64,000 bases of DNA from Pseudomonas kuykendallii (lineage in GTDB: Bacteria; Pseudomonadota; Gammaproteobacteria; Pseudomonadales; Pseudomonadaceae). A program made the translations under genes and the position numbers. Where the stretch lies: contig NZ_FNNU01000002.1 of assembly GCF_900106975.1 (NCBI RefSeq), positions 62,001 through 126,000 of the forward strand, written 5' to 3'. Shown here piece by piece: positions 26,214 to 36,809 of the stretch (positions are counted from its first letter, which is position 1; the number at the start of each line of letters is the position of its first letter). A model generated the notes under the pieces. That model was given only the letters and a program-made list of their open reading frames with translations. It ran no database searches and was not told the origin of the DNA.

Positions 26214-26383
26214 GGGGCACCGGGCACGTCGATCAAGGTGGCCCGACACTAGGAATTGCTCGAGGAACGGACAATCCGCCGCAGGCCGATTGCCCGGCTG
26301 CAGCCAAGAGCGTGTTCATCCCAGTCAATTTCCGTTACTGGCACGCAACTTGATCGCCTGATCAGCAAAAAGCCGGCGAGGCC

Positions 26384-27226
26384 ATGCGTGCGATGAAATT
26401 GTTCACCGAAGACCAGCTGTTTCGTTTCGGCGAAACCACCTACGAGCGCGGCGGCAGTTACGGCCCGCTGCGCGGCCCCTATCTGTGGCTGGCGATGATC
26501 GACGCCGGGCGCAGCCGCCTTGACATCGACGGCCGGCGCGTCGAGCTGAGCGCCGGCCAGGCCTGCCTGGTGTATTGCCGCGAGACGGTGCTGCAGCGCT
26601 TTCCCGGCGATCTGCACTGCCATGCGAGCTGGTGCGAGACCGGCGAATTCCTCGACACCCCGGACAACCAGCGCCTGCTGCAACGCAGCTTCGGCGCCTT
26701 CGAGGCCAGTGCACGGCTGAAATCGCTGCTGGGCATGGGCCTGCAACTGGAGAAGGAGCAGCCGGGACAGGCCGAGGCGCTGCGTGACGTGCTGGCGAAG
26801 GGCGTGTTCTACGAATGCCTGCGTCAGCTCGGCCTGCTGCCGGAGCGCGCCGGCGCCCTGCACCGCTCGGTAGCGCGGGCGAAGAGCTACATCGAGCGGC
26901 ACTACGCGGCGCCCTGCAACCTCGACGAGATCGCCGCCTACGCCTGCCTCAGCGCGCAGCACCTGAGCCGGCTGTTCAACGACCAGCTGGGCATGCCGCC
27001 GATGCAGTACCTCTGGCAGGTGCGCCTGAACAGCGCCGAGGAACTGCTGATCCAGTCGACCCGCAGCATGGCCGACATCGCCTACCAGTGCGGCTTCAAG
27101 AGTCCCTGCCACTTCTCGCGGATGGTCCGCGAGCACTTCGGACACAGCCCGCGCGAACTGCGCCGGCGGCGCTGGGCGCGGATGCCGGCGCTGTACCGGG
27201 GCGAGGCGCGCGACCTCCATTTCTAG
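26384..27226 (+). CDS. AraC-family transcriptional regulator
   Basis: A 280-residue regulator: N-terminal cupin-like sensing half (to about 150), C-terminal double helix-turn-helix with NLDEIAAYACLSAQHLSRLF and SMADIAYQCGFKSPCHFSRMVREHFGHSPRELR. It is divergent from BMP2/Rieske, so it probably controls that operon. ATG 26384 or 26393 could be the start. A loose inverted repeat TTGATC-N3-TGATCA lies about 30 bp upstream. Confidence 0.85.
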   Translation: MRAMKLFTEDQLFRFGETTYERGGSYGPLRGPYLWLAMIDAGRSRLDIDGRRVELSAGQACLVYCRETVLQRFPGDLHCHASWCETGEFLDTPDNQRLLQRSFGAFEASARLKSLLGMGLQLEKEQPGQAEALRDVLAKGVFYECLRQLGLLPERAGALHRSVARAKSYIERHYAAPCNLDEIAAYACLSAQHLSRLFNDQLGMPPMQYLWQVRLNSAEELLIQSTRSMADIAYQCGFKSPCHFSRMVREHFGHSPRELRRRRWARMPALYRGEARDLHF

Positions 27227-27321
27227 GAACCGGCCTCGGTGCGACAGATGACCGCAGCGGCGGGTTAGGGTAGTTTGGCGGCCCATGAATTTGATACCTG
27301 ATGTTTCAAGGAGTCGTTCGT

Positions 27322-28695
27322 TTGGATGCATCCACCGCTGTCTGGCTTGCCCACGATACCCGCCTGATCCTGTGCTGCCTGGTCGCCATTGGCGCCATCG
27401 TCGTTCTCATCAGTGCCACCCGCCTGCCGCCGTTCCTGTCGATCCTGGTCGGCACCTTCATCGCCGGCCTTGGCGCCGGCCTGCCGGCCGAAGCCGTGGC
27501 CAAGGCCTTCAGCAAGGGCGCCGGCGGCCTGCTCGGCGAGGCCGGGATGATCATCGCCCTGGGCGCCATGCTCGGTGCGCTGCTCGCCGAATCCGGCGCG
27601 GCGGACCGCATCGCCTCGACGCTGCTCGGCGCCGCCAGGGGGCGCTGGCTGCCCTGGGTGATGGCGCTGGTGGCGATGGTCATCGGCCTGCCGCTGTTCT
27701 TCGAGGTCGGCCTGGTGCTGATGGTGCCGATCATCTTCGTGATGGCCCGCCAGTCGAAGCAGCCGCTGCTGAAGATCGCCATTCCGGCGCTTGCCGGGAT
27801 GACCACCCTGCATGCGCTGATGCCGCCGCACCCCGGCCCGTTGATCGCGGTGGGCGCGCTGCACGCCGACCTCGGCATGACCATGCTGCTCGGTTTCATC
27901 ATCGCGGTGCCGGCGGTGATCCTCGCCGGGCCGCTTTACGGCATCTGGCTGTCGAAGCGCATGGATGTGCAGGAGCCCGCCGAACTCGGCGCGCTGTTCA
28001 GTGCGCACCGCGACGACGGCCAGCGCCAGCCGGGCTTCGCGCTGTCGATCCTGATCATCCTGCTGCCGGTGATCCTGATGCTGGGCAGCACCCTGGCGAA
28101 GATCGCCCTGGAGCCGGAAAGCAACCTGTCGCTGACCCTGAAGTTCCTCGGCGAGCCGCTGGTGGCGCTGAGCCTGGCGGTGCTGGCGGCGGTGGTCTGC
28201 CTGGGCTGGTCCAGCGGCATGCCGAAGCACAAGGTCGGCAAGGTGCTGACCCGCAGCCTGGCCCCCATCGCCGCGCTGCTGCTGACCATCGGCGCGGGCG
28301 GCGGCCTCAAGCAGACGCTGCTGGACGCCGGCGTCAGCCAGACCATCAGCAAGGTCGCCGAAGGCGCGCACATGCCGTACCTGCTGCTGGCCTGGCTGAT
28401 CGCTGTGGCGCTGCGCCAGGCCACCGGTTCGGCGACCGTGGCGACCACCACCACCGCCGGTATCCTCGCGCCGCTGGTGATCGGCATGGGCGAAACCCAG
28501 AGCGCGCTGGTGGCGCTGGCGATCGGTGCCGGCTCGGTATTCTTCTGCCACGTCAACGACGCCGGCTTCTGGATGGTCCGCGAGTACTTCGGCCTGGAGC
28601 TGAAGCAGACGCTGTGGGTGTGGTCGGCGTTGCAGACCATCGTGTCCGTGGTCGGCCTGGTCGGTACCTCGCTGCTCTGGCACTGGCTGGTCTGA
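27322..28695 (+). CDS. GntP-family permease (gluconate/related hydroxy acid:H+ symporter)
   Basis: About 457 residues with 12 or more hydrophobic helices and GntP-family signatures (GEAGMIIALGAMLGALLAESG; GLPLFFEVGLVLMVPIIF; QATGSATVATTTTAGIL; VNDAGFWMV). It imports gluconate or related sugar acids. TTG at 27322 is preferred because AAGGAG lies 8 nt before it and the product starts MDASTAVWLAHDTRL; ATG 27301 is in frame but has no ribosome site. No gluconate catabolic genes are next to it. Confidence 0.85.
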   Translation: MDASTAVWLAHDTRLILCCLVAIGAIVVLISATRLPPFLSILVGTFIAGLGAGLPAEAVAKAFSKGAGGLLGEAGMIIALGAMLGALLAESGAADRIASTLLGAARGRWLPWVMALVAMVIGLPLFFEVGLVLMVPIIFVMARQSKQPLLKIAIPALAGMTTLHALMPPHPGPLIAVGALHADLGMTMLLGFIIAVPAVILAGPLYGIWLSKRMDVQEPAELGALFSAHRDDGQRQPGFALSILIILLPVILMLGSTLAKIALEPESNLSLTLKFLGEPLVALSLAVLAAVVCLGWSSGMPKHKVGKVLTRSLAPIAALLLTIGAGGGLKQTLLDAGVSQTISKVAEGAHMPYLLLAWLIAVALRQATGSATVATTTTAGILAPLVIGMGETQSALVALAIGAGSVFFCHVNDAGFWMVREYFGLELKQTLWVWSALQTIVSVVGLVGTSLLWHWLV

Positions 28696-28833
28696 GAGCG
28701 GTCACAGGCTTTGCGCATCGTGCGCCGACCGGAAGCCGGCCATGGACGAGCGTGGGCATTCACCGCCGGTTGACTATCGTTCAGCGCAGATGACGCGTAA
28801 CGCCACCCGCCCCCAGGCCCAAGGAGTCGGTCG

Positions 28834-29808
28834 ATGAAAGGATGGAAACTCTTTGCGCCGTTGCTGCTGCTCTGCATCGTCGGCATCACCCTTTACCTGC
28901 GCCTGCATCGCGAACCGTTGCTGCTGCAGGGCGAAGCCGACGCCATCAGCGTCGTGGTGTCCTCCAAGGCCCACGGCCGCGTCGCCACCCTCCACGTGCA
29001 GCGCGGCGACGACGTGAAGCAGGGCGACCTGCTGGTGAGCATTTCCAGCCCCGAGATCGAGGCCCAGGTCGCCGGCCTGGAAGCGGCGCGCGCCGAGGCC
29101 CAGGCGCAGGTCCAGGAGTCCGACAACGGCACCCGCGAGGAAGACCTGCGGGTGCTGCGCGCCGGGGTTTCGGAGGCGGAAACCACGCTGCGCAACGCCG
29201 AGCGCGACTTCCAGCGGCTCTCCGAACTCGCGGCGAAGGGATTCTACCCGGCCAGCCAGCTGGACGACGCGCGGCGCCAGCGCGACGTCGCCCGCGAGCA
29301 GGTCAACAGCGCCCGCGCCAACCTCGCCAAGGGCGAAAGCGGCGATCGCGACGAGCGTCGCGAAGCGCTGTCCGCCGCGCTGGCCGGCGCCGAGGCCCAG
29401 CTGCAGCAGCTCCAGGCGCAGGCCGACGACTTGCAGGTGCGCGCCCCGGTGGACGGCGAGGTCGGCTCGATCCCCGCCGAGCAGGGCACCCTGGTGAACG
29501 CCTACAGCCCGTTGCTGACCCTGGTGCGCCTGTCGCAGAGCTACTTCGTCTTCAACCTGCGCGAGGACATCCTCGCCGGGGTGCGCAAGGGCGACCTGGT
29601 CGCCGTGCGGGTGCCGGCGCTGGGCGATCGCGACGTGCAGGCCAAGGTCGGCTACATCGCGCCGCTGGGCGACTTCGCCACCAAGCGTGCGACCCGCGCC
29701 ACCGGCGACTTCGACCTCAAGACCTTCGAAGTGCGGCTGTACCCCGAACAACCGGTCGAAGGGCTGCGCCCGGGGATGAGCGCGCTGTGGCACTGGTCGA
29801 GCAACTGA
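28834..29808 (+). CDS. HlyD-family membrane-fusion protein
   Basis: A 324-residue periplasmic adaptor: N-terminal anchor (LFAPLLLLCIVGITLYL), biotinyl-lipoyl half (VVVSSKAHGRVATLHVQRGDDVKQGDLL), a long coiled-coil hairpin (about 85-190, many Ala/Glu/Arg heptads), the second lipoyl half (LQVRAPVDGEVGSI) and a beta barrel. It overlaps the next gene by 22 bp. Together with two ABC-2 permeases it forms an export complex resembling YhiI/YhhJ or YbhG/YbhSR. Confidence 0.88.
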   Translation: MKGWKLFAPLLLLCIVGITLYLRLHREPLLLQGEADAISVVVSSKAHGRVATLHVQRGDDVKQGDLLVSISSPEIEAQVAGLEAARAEAQAQVQESDNGTREEDLRVLRAGVSEAETTLRNAERDFQRLSELAAKGFYPASQLDDARRQRDVAREQVNSARANLAKGESGDRDERREALSAALAGAEAQLQQLQAQADDLQVRAPVDGEVGSIPAEQGTLVNAYSPLLTLVRLSQSYFVFNLREDILAGVRKGDLVAVRVPALGDRDVQAKVGYIAPLGDFATKRATRATGDFDLKTFEVRLYPEQPVEGLRPGMSALWHWSSN

Positions 29809-30962
29809 AGCGCGACGCCTGGCGCTTCGTCCAGGCGTTCAATACCGAGACCCGGCTGGCGACGCGCAGCTGGACCATTCACTGGCTCGGCTGGATCTGG
29901 CCGCTGCTGCTGTTCGTGGTGATCAGCGGCATCTACAAGGCCGGCACCTTGCAGGACATGCCCGTGTCGGTGGTCGACGAGGACCACAGCAGCCTGTCGC
30001 GGCAGCTGTTGCGCCAGCTCGACGCCGGCCCCCATGCGCAACTGGTGACCCAGACCGCCGGGCTGCCGGAGGCGCTGCGGCACATGCAGGCAGCCGATCA
30101 GTACGGCCTGCTCTACGTCCCGCGCGATTTCGAGAAGGACGTGCTCGCCGGGCGCCGCCCGAGCGTGCAGTTCTATTACAACTCGCTGTTCTACGCCGCC
30201 GGCTTCTACTCGACCCAGGACTTCGCCGGCCTCGCCGCGCTGCTTGACCAGCAGGTGCGCCCGGTGCTCGCCGCCGGCATGGGCAAGCCGGTGCCGAGCC
30301 TGGCCAGTGTCAGCGTGAGCTTCGAGAGCCTCTACAACGCCAGCGGCAACTACATCTACTACCAGCAGTTCGCCGCCATCGTGCACCTGCTGCAGTTGTT
30401 CGTGATCATCGCCACCATCCATGTGCTCGCCCGCGAGGCGCCCGAGCTGCGCGCCAGCTCGCCACACATCCTGCGCGCCAAGGCGCTTGGAGTGCGTCTG
30501 CTGGGCAAGCTGGCGCCCTACACGCTGCTGTTCTCGACGCTGCTGATGGTCGAGCTGTTCCTGCTGGTGGTGCTCAACGGCGCGGTGATCAAGGGCAGCG
30601 TCGGCTGGATGCTGGCGATCACTATCTGCTACGTCGTCGCCGCGCAGGCGATCGGGCTGCTGCTGTTCATCTTCACCGCCAACCGCTTCTCCGCCTACTC
30701 GCTGGTGGGCATGCTGATCGGTATCGCGCAGACCTATTCGGGCGTGCTCATCCCAACCCTGGCGATGCCGCTGCCGGCCCAGGCGATCAGCTACCTCGAG
30801 CCCCTCACCCACTGCCTGAACGGGCTGTTCGACCAGTTCCTCCGCGAGGCGCCGGCCAACTCGGGCGCCTACGCCTGCCTCAAGCTGTCGCTGTATCCGC
30901 TGGTCACCTACATGATCGCCAAGCAGCGGCTGCGCAAGCGCCTCGATTTCAGTCCGGCGTAG
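29787..30962 (+). CDS. ABC-2 type transporter permease (1)
   Basis: About 391 residues: one N-terminal helix (WIWPLLLFVVISGIY), a large periplasmic domain (VSVVDEDHSSLSRQL...), then five helices typical of YhhJ/YbhR ABC-2 subunits. GTG at 29787 is inferred as start: it lies inside the hlyD 3' end, just past GGGGATGAG, and the first residues MALVEQLKRDAW precede the helix well. Co-translated with hlyD. Confidence 0.8.
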   Translation: MALVEQLKRDAWRFVQAFNTETRLATRSWTIHWLGWIWPLLLFVVISGIYKAGTLQDMPVSVVDEDHSSLSRQLLRQLDAGPHAQLVTQTAGLPEALRHMQAADQYGLLYVPRDFEKDVLAGRRPSVQFYYNSLFYAAGFYSTQDFAGLAALLDQQVRPVLAAGMGKPVPSLASVSVSFESLYNASGNYIYYQQFAAIVHLLQLFVIIATIHVLAREAPELRASSPHILRAKALGVRLLGKLAPYTLLFSTLLMVELFLLVVLNGAVIKGSVGWMLAITICYVVAAQAIGLLLFIFTANRFSAYSLVGMLIGIAQTYSGVLIPTLAMPLPAQAISYLEPLTHCLNGLFDQFLREAPANSGAYACLKLSLYPLVTYMIAKQRLRKRLDFSPA

Positions 30963-30972
30963 CGAGGAGCCC

Positions 30973-32109
30973 ATGGAAAACTTCTGGAACGTCCTGCGGC
31001 AGAGTCTGAAGAACATGCTGGGCAAGCCGCTCTGGCTGCTGCTGGTGCTCACCGTGTGCTTCGCCTCCACGCCCTACCTGGGGCGCACCATCGACGACCT
31101 GCCGGTGGCGGTGATCGACATGGACCACAGCAGCGCCAGCCGCGAACTGGCGCGGATGCTCGACGCGGCGCCGAAGATCGGCGTGCGGGCCTATGCCGAC
31201 CTGCCCGCGGCGCAGGCCGACCTGGCCTGGCGCCAGCTGTTCGCGGTGATCGTCATCCCGGTGGATTTCGAGAAGCGCCTGCTGCGCGGCGAGCAACTGG
31301 TGGTCCCGGTGTTCGGCGACGCCACCAACCGCATCGCCAACGGGCAGATTCAGCAGGACATCAGCGCCACCTACAACCAGCTGCTGCGCGACCACAACGG
31401 CGAGCTGCTCGCGCGCAGCGGCTTTTCCGCGGTGCAGACGCAGACCCTGCTCGATCCGCTGGTGGCGCGCCTGGTCGATCTGTACAACCCCGGCGCCAGC
31501 TTCGCCGCCATCGTCCTGCCGGGGCTGGTCACGCTGATCCTGCAGCACGGCCTGCTGCTGTCGAGCACGCGGGTCAGCCTCAACCTGCGCGGCGGCACGC
31601 CACGCTCGCTGCGTCAGCCGCTGTCCACCCGGCTGGGACGCTACGCGGCGCAGTTGCTGATCTGGATCGTCCTGGCGATGCTGCTCTACGTGATCTGGCC
31701 GTACATCTTCGGCTTCCGCCAGACCTCGCCGTTCTGGGCGCTGCTGGGCATCGTCCTGCCGTTCCTGCTGGCGGTGCTGGCGTTCAGCGAGTTCCTCGCC
31801 GAGCTGCTGCCCTCGGAGGAGGCGGTGTACCTGACGCTCACTTTCGTCACCCTGCCGCTGTTCTACCTCGCCGGCTACACCTGGCCGCCGCAGGCGATGC
31901 CCGACTGGGTGCTGCTGCTGGCCAATGCGATTCCCTCGACCTGGACCATCCGCGCGGTGGCGGAAATGAACCAGATGGACCTGCCGCTGGGCGCCGTCGG
32001 CCCGCACATCCTGGTGCTGCTGGCGATGGCCGCGGGCTATGCGCTGCTCGGCACGCTGATCTACCAGTGGCGCAACTGGCGCACCGACCACAAGGCTGCG
32101 GCGGCGTGA
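30973..32109 (+). CDS. ABC-2 type transporter permease (2)
   Basis: A 378-residue paralogue of the preceding permease: helix LWLLLVLTVCFASTPYL, periplasmic domain with VAVIDMDHSSASREL, and C-terminal helices. The shared D-x-DHSS motif marks both as the same subfamily. GAGG precedes ATG 30973 by 7 nt. The unit hlyD-permease-permease has no ATP-binding subunit nearby, so an ATPase must be supplied from elsewhere or the complex works differently. Confidence 0.85.
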   Translation: MENFWNVLRQSLKNMLGKPLWLLLVLTVCFASTPYLGRTIDDLPVAVIDMDHSSASRELARMLDAAPKIGVRAYADLPAAQADLAWRQLFAVIVIPVDFEKRLLRGEQLVVPVFGDATNRIANGQIQQDISATYNQLLRDHNGELLARSGFSAVQTQTLLDPLVARLVDLYNPGASFAAIVLPGLVTLILQHGLLLSSTRVSLNLRGGTPRSLRQPLSTRLGRYAAQLLIWIVLAMLLYVIWPYIFGFRQTSPFWALLGIVLPFLLAVLAFSEFLAELLPSEEAVYLTLTFVTLPLFYLAGYTWPPQAMPDWVLLLANAIPSTWTIRAVAEMNQMDLPLGAVGPHILVLLAMAAGYALLGTLIYQWRNWRTDHKAAAA

Positions 32110-32146
32110 GCGGCAGGCGGCCCGACCTTCATTGCGGAGACATCGC

Positions 32147-32707
32147 TTGAGCGAACCTGAACCCACCACGGCAACGCAGCGGCCGAGTTGCAGCGCGCTG
32201 TTCCTCGGTTTTCTCGGCCTCGGCCTGACCTCCTTCGGCGGTGCCCTGCCGCTGGCGCGCCGCGCCCTGGTGGAGCGCCGGCGCTGGCTCGGCGAGGAGG
32301 AGTTCACCGAGCTGCTCGGGCTCTGCCAGTTCCTGCCCGGCGGCAACATCATCAACCTCTCGGTGGCCGTGGGTGCGCGCTTCCAGGGCGTCGCCGGGGC
32401 GCTGGCGGCGCTGCTCGGGCTGGTGGCCGGGCCGACGGCCATCGTCATCGGCCTCGGCGTGATCTACGAGCGCTTCCACGACGACCCGCACATCCGCCAC
32501 CTGTTCGCCGGGCTCGCCGCGGCCGCGGCCGGGCTGATGGTGTCGATGGCGCTGAAGATGGCCAGACCGTTGCGCGGTCAGCCGGTAGCCATCGGCGTCG
32601 CGTTGCTGGCCTTCGTCGCGCTCGGCATGCTGCAGTTGCCGCTGCTGGGGGTGATGCTGGTGCTGACGCCGTTGAGCGTGCTGATCGCCGCGGGGCGCCG
32701 CCGATGA
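32147..32707 (+). CDS. Chromate transporter, N-terminal half-size subunit
   Basis: About 186 residues matching one CHR domain: FLGLGLTSFGGALPLARRALVERRRWL and LCQFLPGGNIINLSVAVG, the CHR signature. Short-chain chromate-efflux proteins occur as two adjacent half-size genes, as here. TTG at 32147 is chosen because GGAG lies 7 nt upstream; the frame opens a further 15 bp earlier with another TTG. Overlaps the second half by 4 bp. Confidence 0.85.
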   Translation: MSEPEPTTATQRPSCSALFLGFLGLGLTSFGGALPLARRALVERRRWLGEEEFTELLGLCQFLPGGNIINLSVAVGARFQGVAGALAALLGLVAGPTAIVIGLGVIYERFHDDPHIRHLFAGLAAAAAGLMVSMALKMARPLRGQPVAIGVALLAFVALGMLQLPLLGVMLVLTPLSVLIAAGRRR

Positions 32708-33231
32708 GCGAGACGCTGTTCGCCCTGGCGGTCATCTTCACCCAGCTCTCGCTGCTGGCCTTCGGCGGCGGCAACACGGTGCTGCCGGAGATGCAGCGGC
32801 AGGTGGTGGACGTGCATCACTGGATGTCCGCCGCCGACTTCGGCGCGCTGTTCGCCCTGGCCCGCGCGGCGCCGGGACCGAACATGATGGTGGTGCCGCT
32901 GATCGGCTGGCACGTCGCCGGCTGGAGCGGAATGCTGGTGGCCTCGCTGGCCAAGTTCATCCCCTCGTCGCTGCTGACCCTATTCGTCCTGCACCTCTGG
33001 CAGCGCTTCAAGGATCACCCATGGCGCCGCCACGTACAGGCCGGTCTGCTGCCGGTGACCATCGGCCTGGTCGCCGCCAGCGCGCTGCTGCTGGTGCAGG
33101 CTACCGCGACCAGTTGGCTGCTGTTCGTCATCGCGCTGCTGGTGGCGCTGTTCGACGTCTTCACCCGCGTCCACCCGCTGTGGCTGCTGGCCGCCGGCGC
33201 GCTGGCGGGGTTGCTGCTGGGCAGCGGTTAG
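32704..33231 (+). CDS. Chromate transporter, C-terminal half-size subunit
   Basis: About 175 residues, the second CHR domain: LLAFGGGNTVLPEMQRQVVDVHHWMSAADFGALFALARAAPGPNMM corresponds to the motif in half one, in inverted topology. ATG at 32704 overlaps the stop of the first half (ATGA), ensuring coupled synthesis. Together they would form a chromate/sulfate antiporter. It follows the ABC-2 unit closely but need not share function. Confidence 0.85.
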   Translation: MSETLFALAVIFTQLSLLAFGGGNTVLPEMQRQVVDVHHWMSAADFGALFALARAAPGPNMMVVPLIGWHVAGWSGMLVASLAKFIPSSLLTLFVLHLWQRFKDHPWRRHVQAGLLPVTIGLVAASALLLVQATATSWLLFVIALLVALFDVFTRVHPLWLLAAGALAGLLLGSG

Positions 33232-33247
33232 CGGTGTAAACCCAGGC

Positions 33248-33410
33248 GTAGGGTGGATCGCGCCTTATCGATCCACCGGGCGGTGCATCGGTGGATGTAA
33301 AAAGCGTCATCATCCGACGCCCGCAGGTTGGTGCTGGCGTAGGGTGGATCGCGCCTCATCGATCCACCTGGGCGGTGCATCGGTGGAGGAACAGAGCGTC
33401 ATCCACCCTG
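33248..33410. repeat. Two direct copies of the GTAGGGTGGATCGCGCC repeat
   Basis: GTAGGGTGGATCGCGCCT-ATCGATCCACC-GGGCGGTGCATCGGTGGA recurs at 33248 and 33339 (91-bp period), followed by GCGTCATCCACCCTG. The segments GGTGGATC and GATCCACC pair as internal hairpins. It lies between the chromate and 8-oxoguanine deaminase genes, which converge. The same family occurs in a longer form at 46470. Confidence 0.75.
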
Positions 33411-33441
33411 CGCCGGCTGACGCGGCCCGTAGCTCGCCGGG

Positions 33442-34797
<1,356 letters not shown>

Positions 34798-34880
34798 GGG
34801 CCGGCTCCTCTGACGTGTGGGTTCAGGTTAGCCAGCTCAGTTTTCCTGTCTGCTGATCCAGGTGCCTTCTTGATGGAGGG

Positions 34881-34907
34881 CGCGGCGAAGATAAGGGCTT
34901 CGCCGCG
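34881..34907. terminator. Stem-loop between SulP and 8-oxoguanine deaminase genes
   Basis: CGCGGCGAAG and CTTCGCCGCG form a perfect 10-bp stem with 7-nt loop, 29 nt past the SulP stop on its strand. There is no T-run, so termination is only probable. Confidence 0.45.
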
Positions 34908-34935
34908 GGTTGTCATCCCCCGGATGGAGACTCTT

Positions 34936-36687
34936 TTACTGGCGGGCGATCAGCGGCGCGTCGGTGTCCGGGGCGTGTGCGGCGCGCTGCGCGCATTCGG
35001 TGAAGGCGCGCGCGTTGCAGGTGCGGCAGATCGCCGAGTCCAGGCGCGGGTAGATGGCTTTCAGCGCCTGGTCCTTGGAGGCGAACACGTGGTCGCGGCC
35101 GAGGCGGCCGAGCAGTCCGCTGCGGGCGAACAGCTCCAGCACCGGCGCGCGCGGGCGGTGGAAGTACAGGTCGCCGCCCATGCCGCGGCGCTGCTTGAGT
35201 TCGTGTTCCCAGAGGTCGTTGCCGGCCAGGTCGATGAAATTCATGCTCTTGGTCATGAACAGCACGTGCTTCTGCTGCTGGTGCCGGTCGCGGAACTGCT
35301 GCAGATGATCGCCGACATGCGCGGCGGCGCCGAAGAAGATCGAGCCTTCGATGCGCACCAGCTTGAGCTGCGGGCACTCTTCCGGCACCGGCTGCAGGTC
35401 TTCCAGCGGCGTGAAGCGGCGGCCCGGGTCGTTCGGGTCGGGCAGCAGCACGCGCACCGCCGGATGCGCCGAGCGGTACAGGTAGACCATCAGCGAGACC
35501 AGCGTGCCGAGCAGCACCGCGCGGTCCAGCGGGATGGTCAGGGTCGCCATGAAGGTCACCGCGGCCACCAGCGCCTCGCTGCGGCTGGTGCGCAGGACGT
35601 GCCGCCAGCGCGCCCCGTCGACCAGGTTCCAGGCCACCAGCAGCAGCATCGCGGCGATCGCCGCCAGCGGGATCTGCGCGATCAGGGCGCTGCCGAAACT
35701 CACCAGCAGCACCAGCAGCAGCGCCGAGAACACCGCCGCCAGCGGGGTGCGCGCGCCGGCCTCGTAGCTGGGCAGCGAGCGGTTCAGCGAGCCGCAGGAC
35801 ACGTAGGAGGAGAAGAAGCCGCCAATGCCGTTGGCCAGGCCCTGGCCGATGAACTCGCGGTTGACGTCGATGCGCTGCCCGGAACGCTGCGCCAGTGCCT
35901 TGCTGATCGACAGCGACTGACCCAGCGCGACCAGGGTCAGCGCCACGGCGATCGACGACAGGTTGGCGAGGTCGGTGAAGCTGACCTCCGGCAAATGGAA
36001 CGGCGGCAGCGCCGAGGGCATCGCGCCCACCGTGCTGATGCCAGCATGCAGGCCGGGCTTCAGCCAGTCGATGACGAAGGCCGCCAGGCAACCCGCCAGC
36101 AGGCCCACCAGCATGTATGGCCAGCGCGGCCGCAGCCGGCGCAGCAGCAGGGTCGCGCCGAGCGAGAGCAGGCCGATGCCCAGCGTCGGCCAGTGAATGG
36201 CGGTCGGGTGCTGGAGGATGTAGTGCAGCAGGAAGTACGGCGAGCTGTCGCGCGGCAGCACGATGCCGAAGAAGTCCTTGAGCGAATACAGGCCGATCAG
36301 CACCGCCGCGCCGGACATGAACCCCAGCAGCACGGAGGGCGAGATGAAATTGGCCAGCGCGCCGAGGCGGAAGGCGCCCACCAGCAGTTGCAGCAGGCCG
36401 ACCATCACCGTCACCGCCAGGGCCAGGTCGATGTACTGCGGCGAGCCGGCCGCCGCCAGCGGCGACAGCGCCGCGAACAGGGCGAGCGAGTTGGCGTTGT
36501 TCGGTCCTGTCACCACGTGCCGGCTGGAGCCGAACAGCGCCGCGATGATGCACGGCAGCACCGCGCCGTACACGCCGTACTGCGGCGGCAGCCCGGCGAG
36601 GGTGGCAAAGGCGACGCCCTGCGGCAGCGCCAGCACCGCGCCGAGCAGGCCGGCGCCGAGGTCCGGGCTCCAACTGCTGCGGTTCAC
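34936..36687 (-). CDS. SulP-family anion transporter with STAS domain
   Basis: About 583 residues: a 10-14 helix SulP core (GLLGAVLALPQGVAFATLAGLPPQYGVYGAVLPCII at the front) and a C-terminal STAS domain (VRIEGSIFFGAAAHVGDHL; LFMTKSMNFIDLAGNDLW). It imports sulfate, bicarbonate or an organic anion. The C-terminal tail has CRTCNARAFTEC. GTG 36687 is the first standard start, but upstream in-frame codons read LESLIKLFPWLRA, the conserved first helix of SulP proteins, preceded by GAGGG; a non-standard ATT or CTG start near 36720 is possible. Confidence 0.83.
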   Translation of the reverse strand: MNRSSWSPDLGAGLLGAVLALPQGVAFATLAGLPPQYGVYGAVLPCIIAALFGSSRHVVTGPNNANSLALFAALSPLAAAGSPQYIDLALAVTVMVGLLQLLVGAFRLGALANFISPSVLLGFMSGAAVLIGLYSLKDFFGIVLPRDSSPYFLLHYILQHPTAIHWPTLGIGLLSLGATLLLRRLRPRWPYMLVGLLAGCLAAFVIDWLKPGLHAGISTVGAMPSALPPFHLPEVSFTDLANLSSIAVALTLVALGQSLSISKALAQRSGQRIDVNREFIGQGLANGIGGFFSSYVSCGSLNRSLPSYEAGARTPLAAVFSALLLVLLVSFGSALIAQIPLAAIAAMLLLVAWNLVDGARWRHVLRTSRSEALVAAVTFMATLTIPLDRAVLLGTLVSLMVYLYRSAHPAVRVLLPDPNDPGRRFTPLEDLQPVPEECPQLKLVRIEGSIFFGAAAHVGDHLQQFRDRHQQQKHVLFMTKSMNFIDLAGNDLWEHELKQRRGMGGDLYFHRPRAPVLELFARSGLLGRLGRDHVFASKDQALKAIYPRLDSAICRTCNARAFTECAQRAAHAPDTDAPLIARQ

Positions 36688-36809
36688 CGCTCGCAGCCAG
36701 GGAAAAAGCTTGATCAGGCTTTCCAGGGTAATGCCCTCGTCTGCGTCTGGCCGTTGTCGGCCCCGACTCTGGGAGCCGGATGGGCGGCGATCGTTCCGTA
36801 CCGGCGCAT

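Noticed and set aside
26339-26376. TTGATC-N3-TGATCA dyad upstream of the AraC gene as a fourth RutR-like site
   Set aside because: Core bases differ (GATC instead of GACC) and spacing is off by one, so it was not counted with the three better sites.
28842-29786. Upstream extension of the ABC-2 permease frame over hlyD
   Set aside because: This part is out of frame with the well-supported HlyD coding sequence and has shadow-type Arg/Gly composition; the permease starts near 29787.
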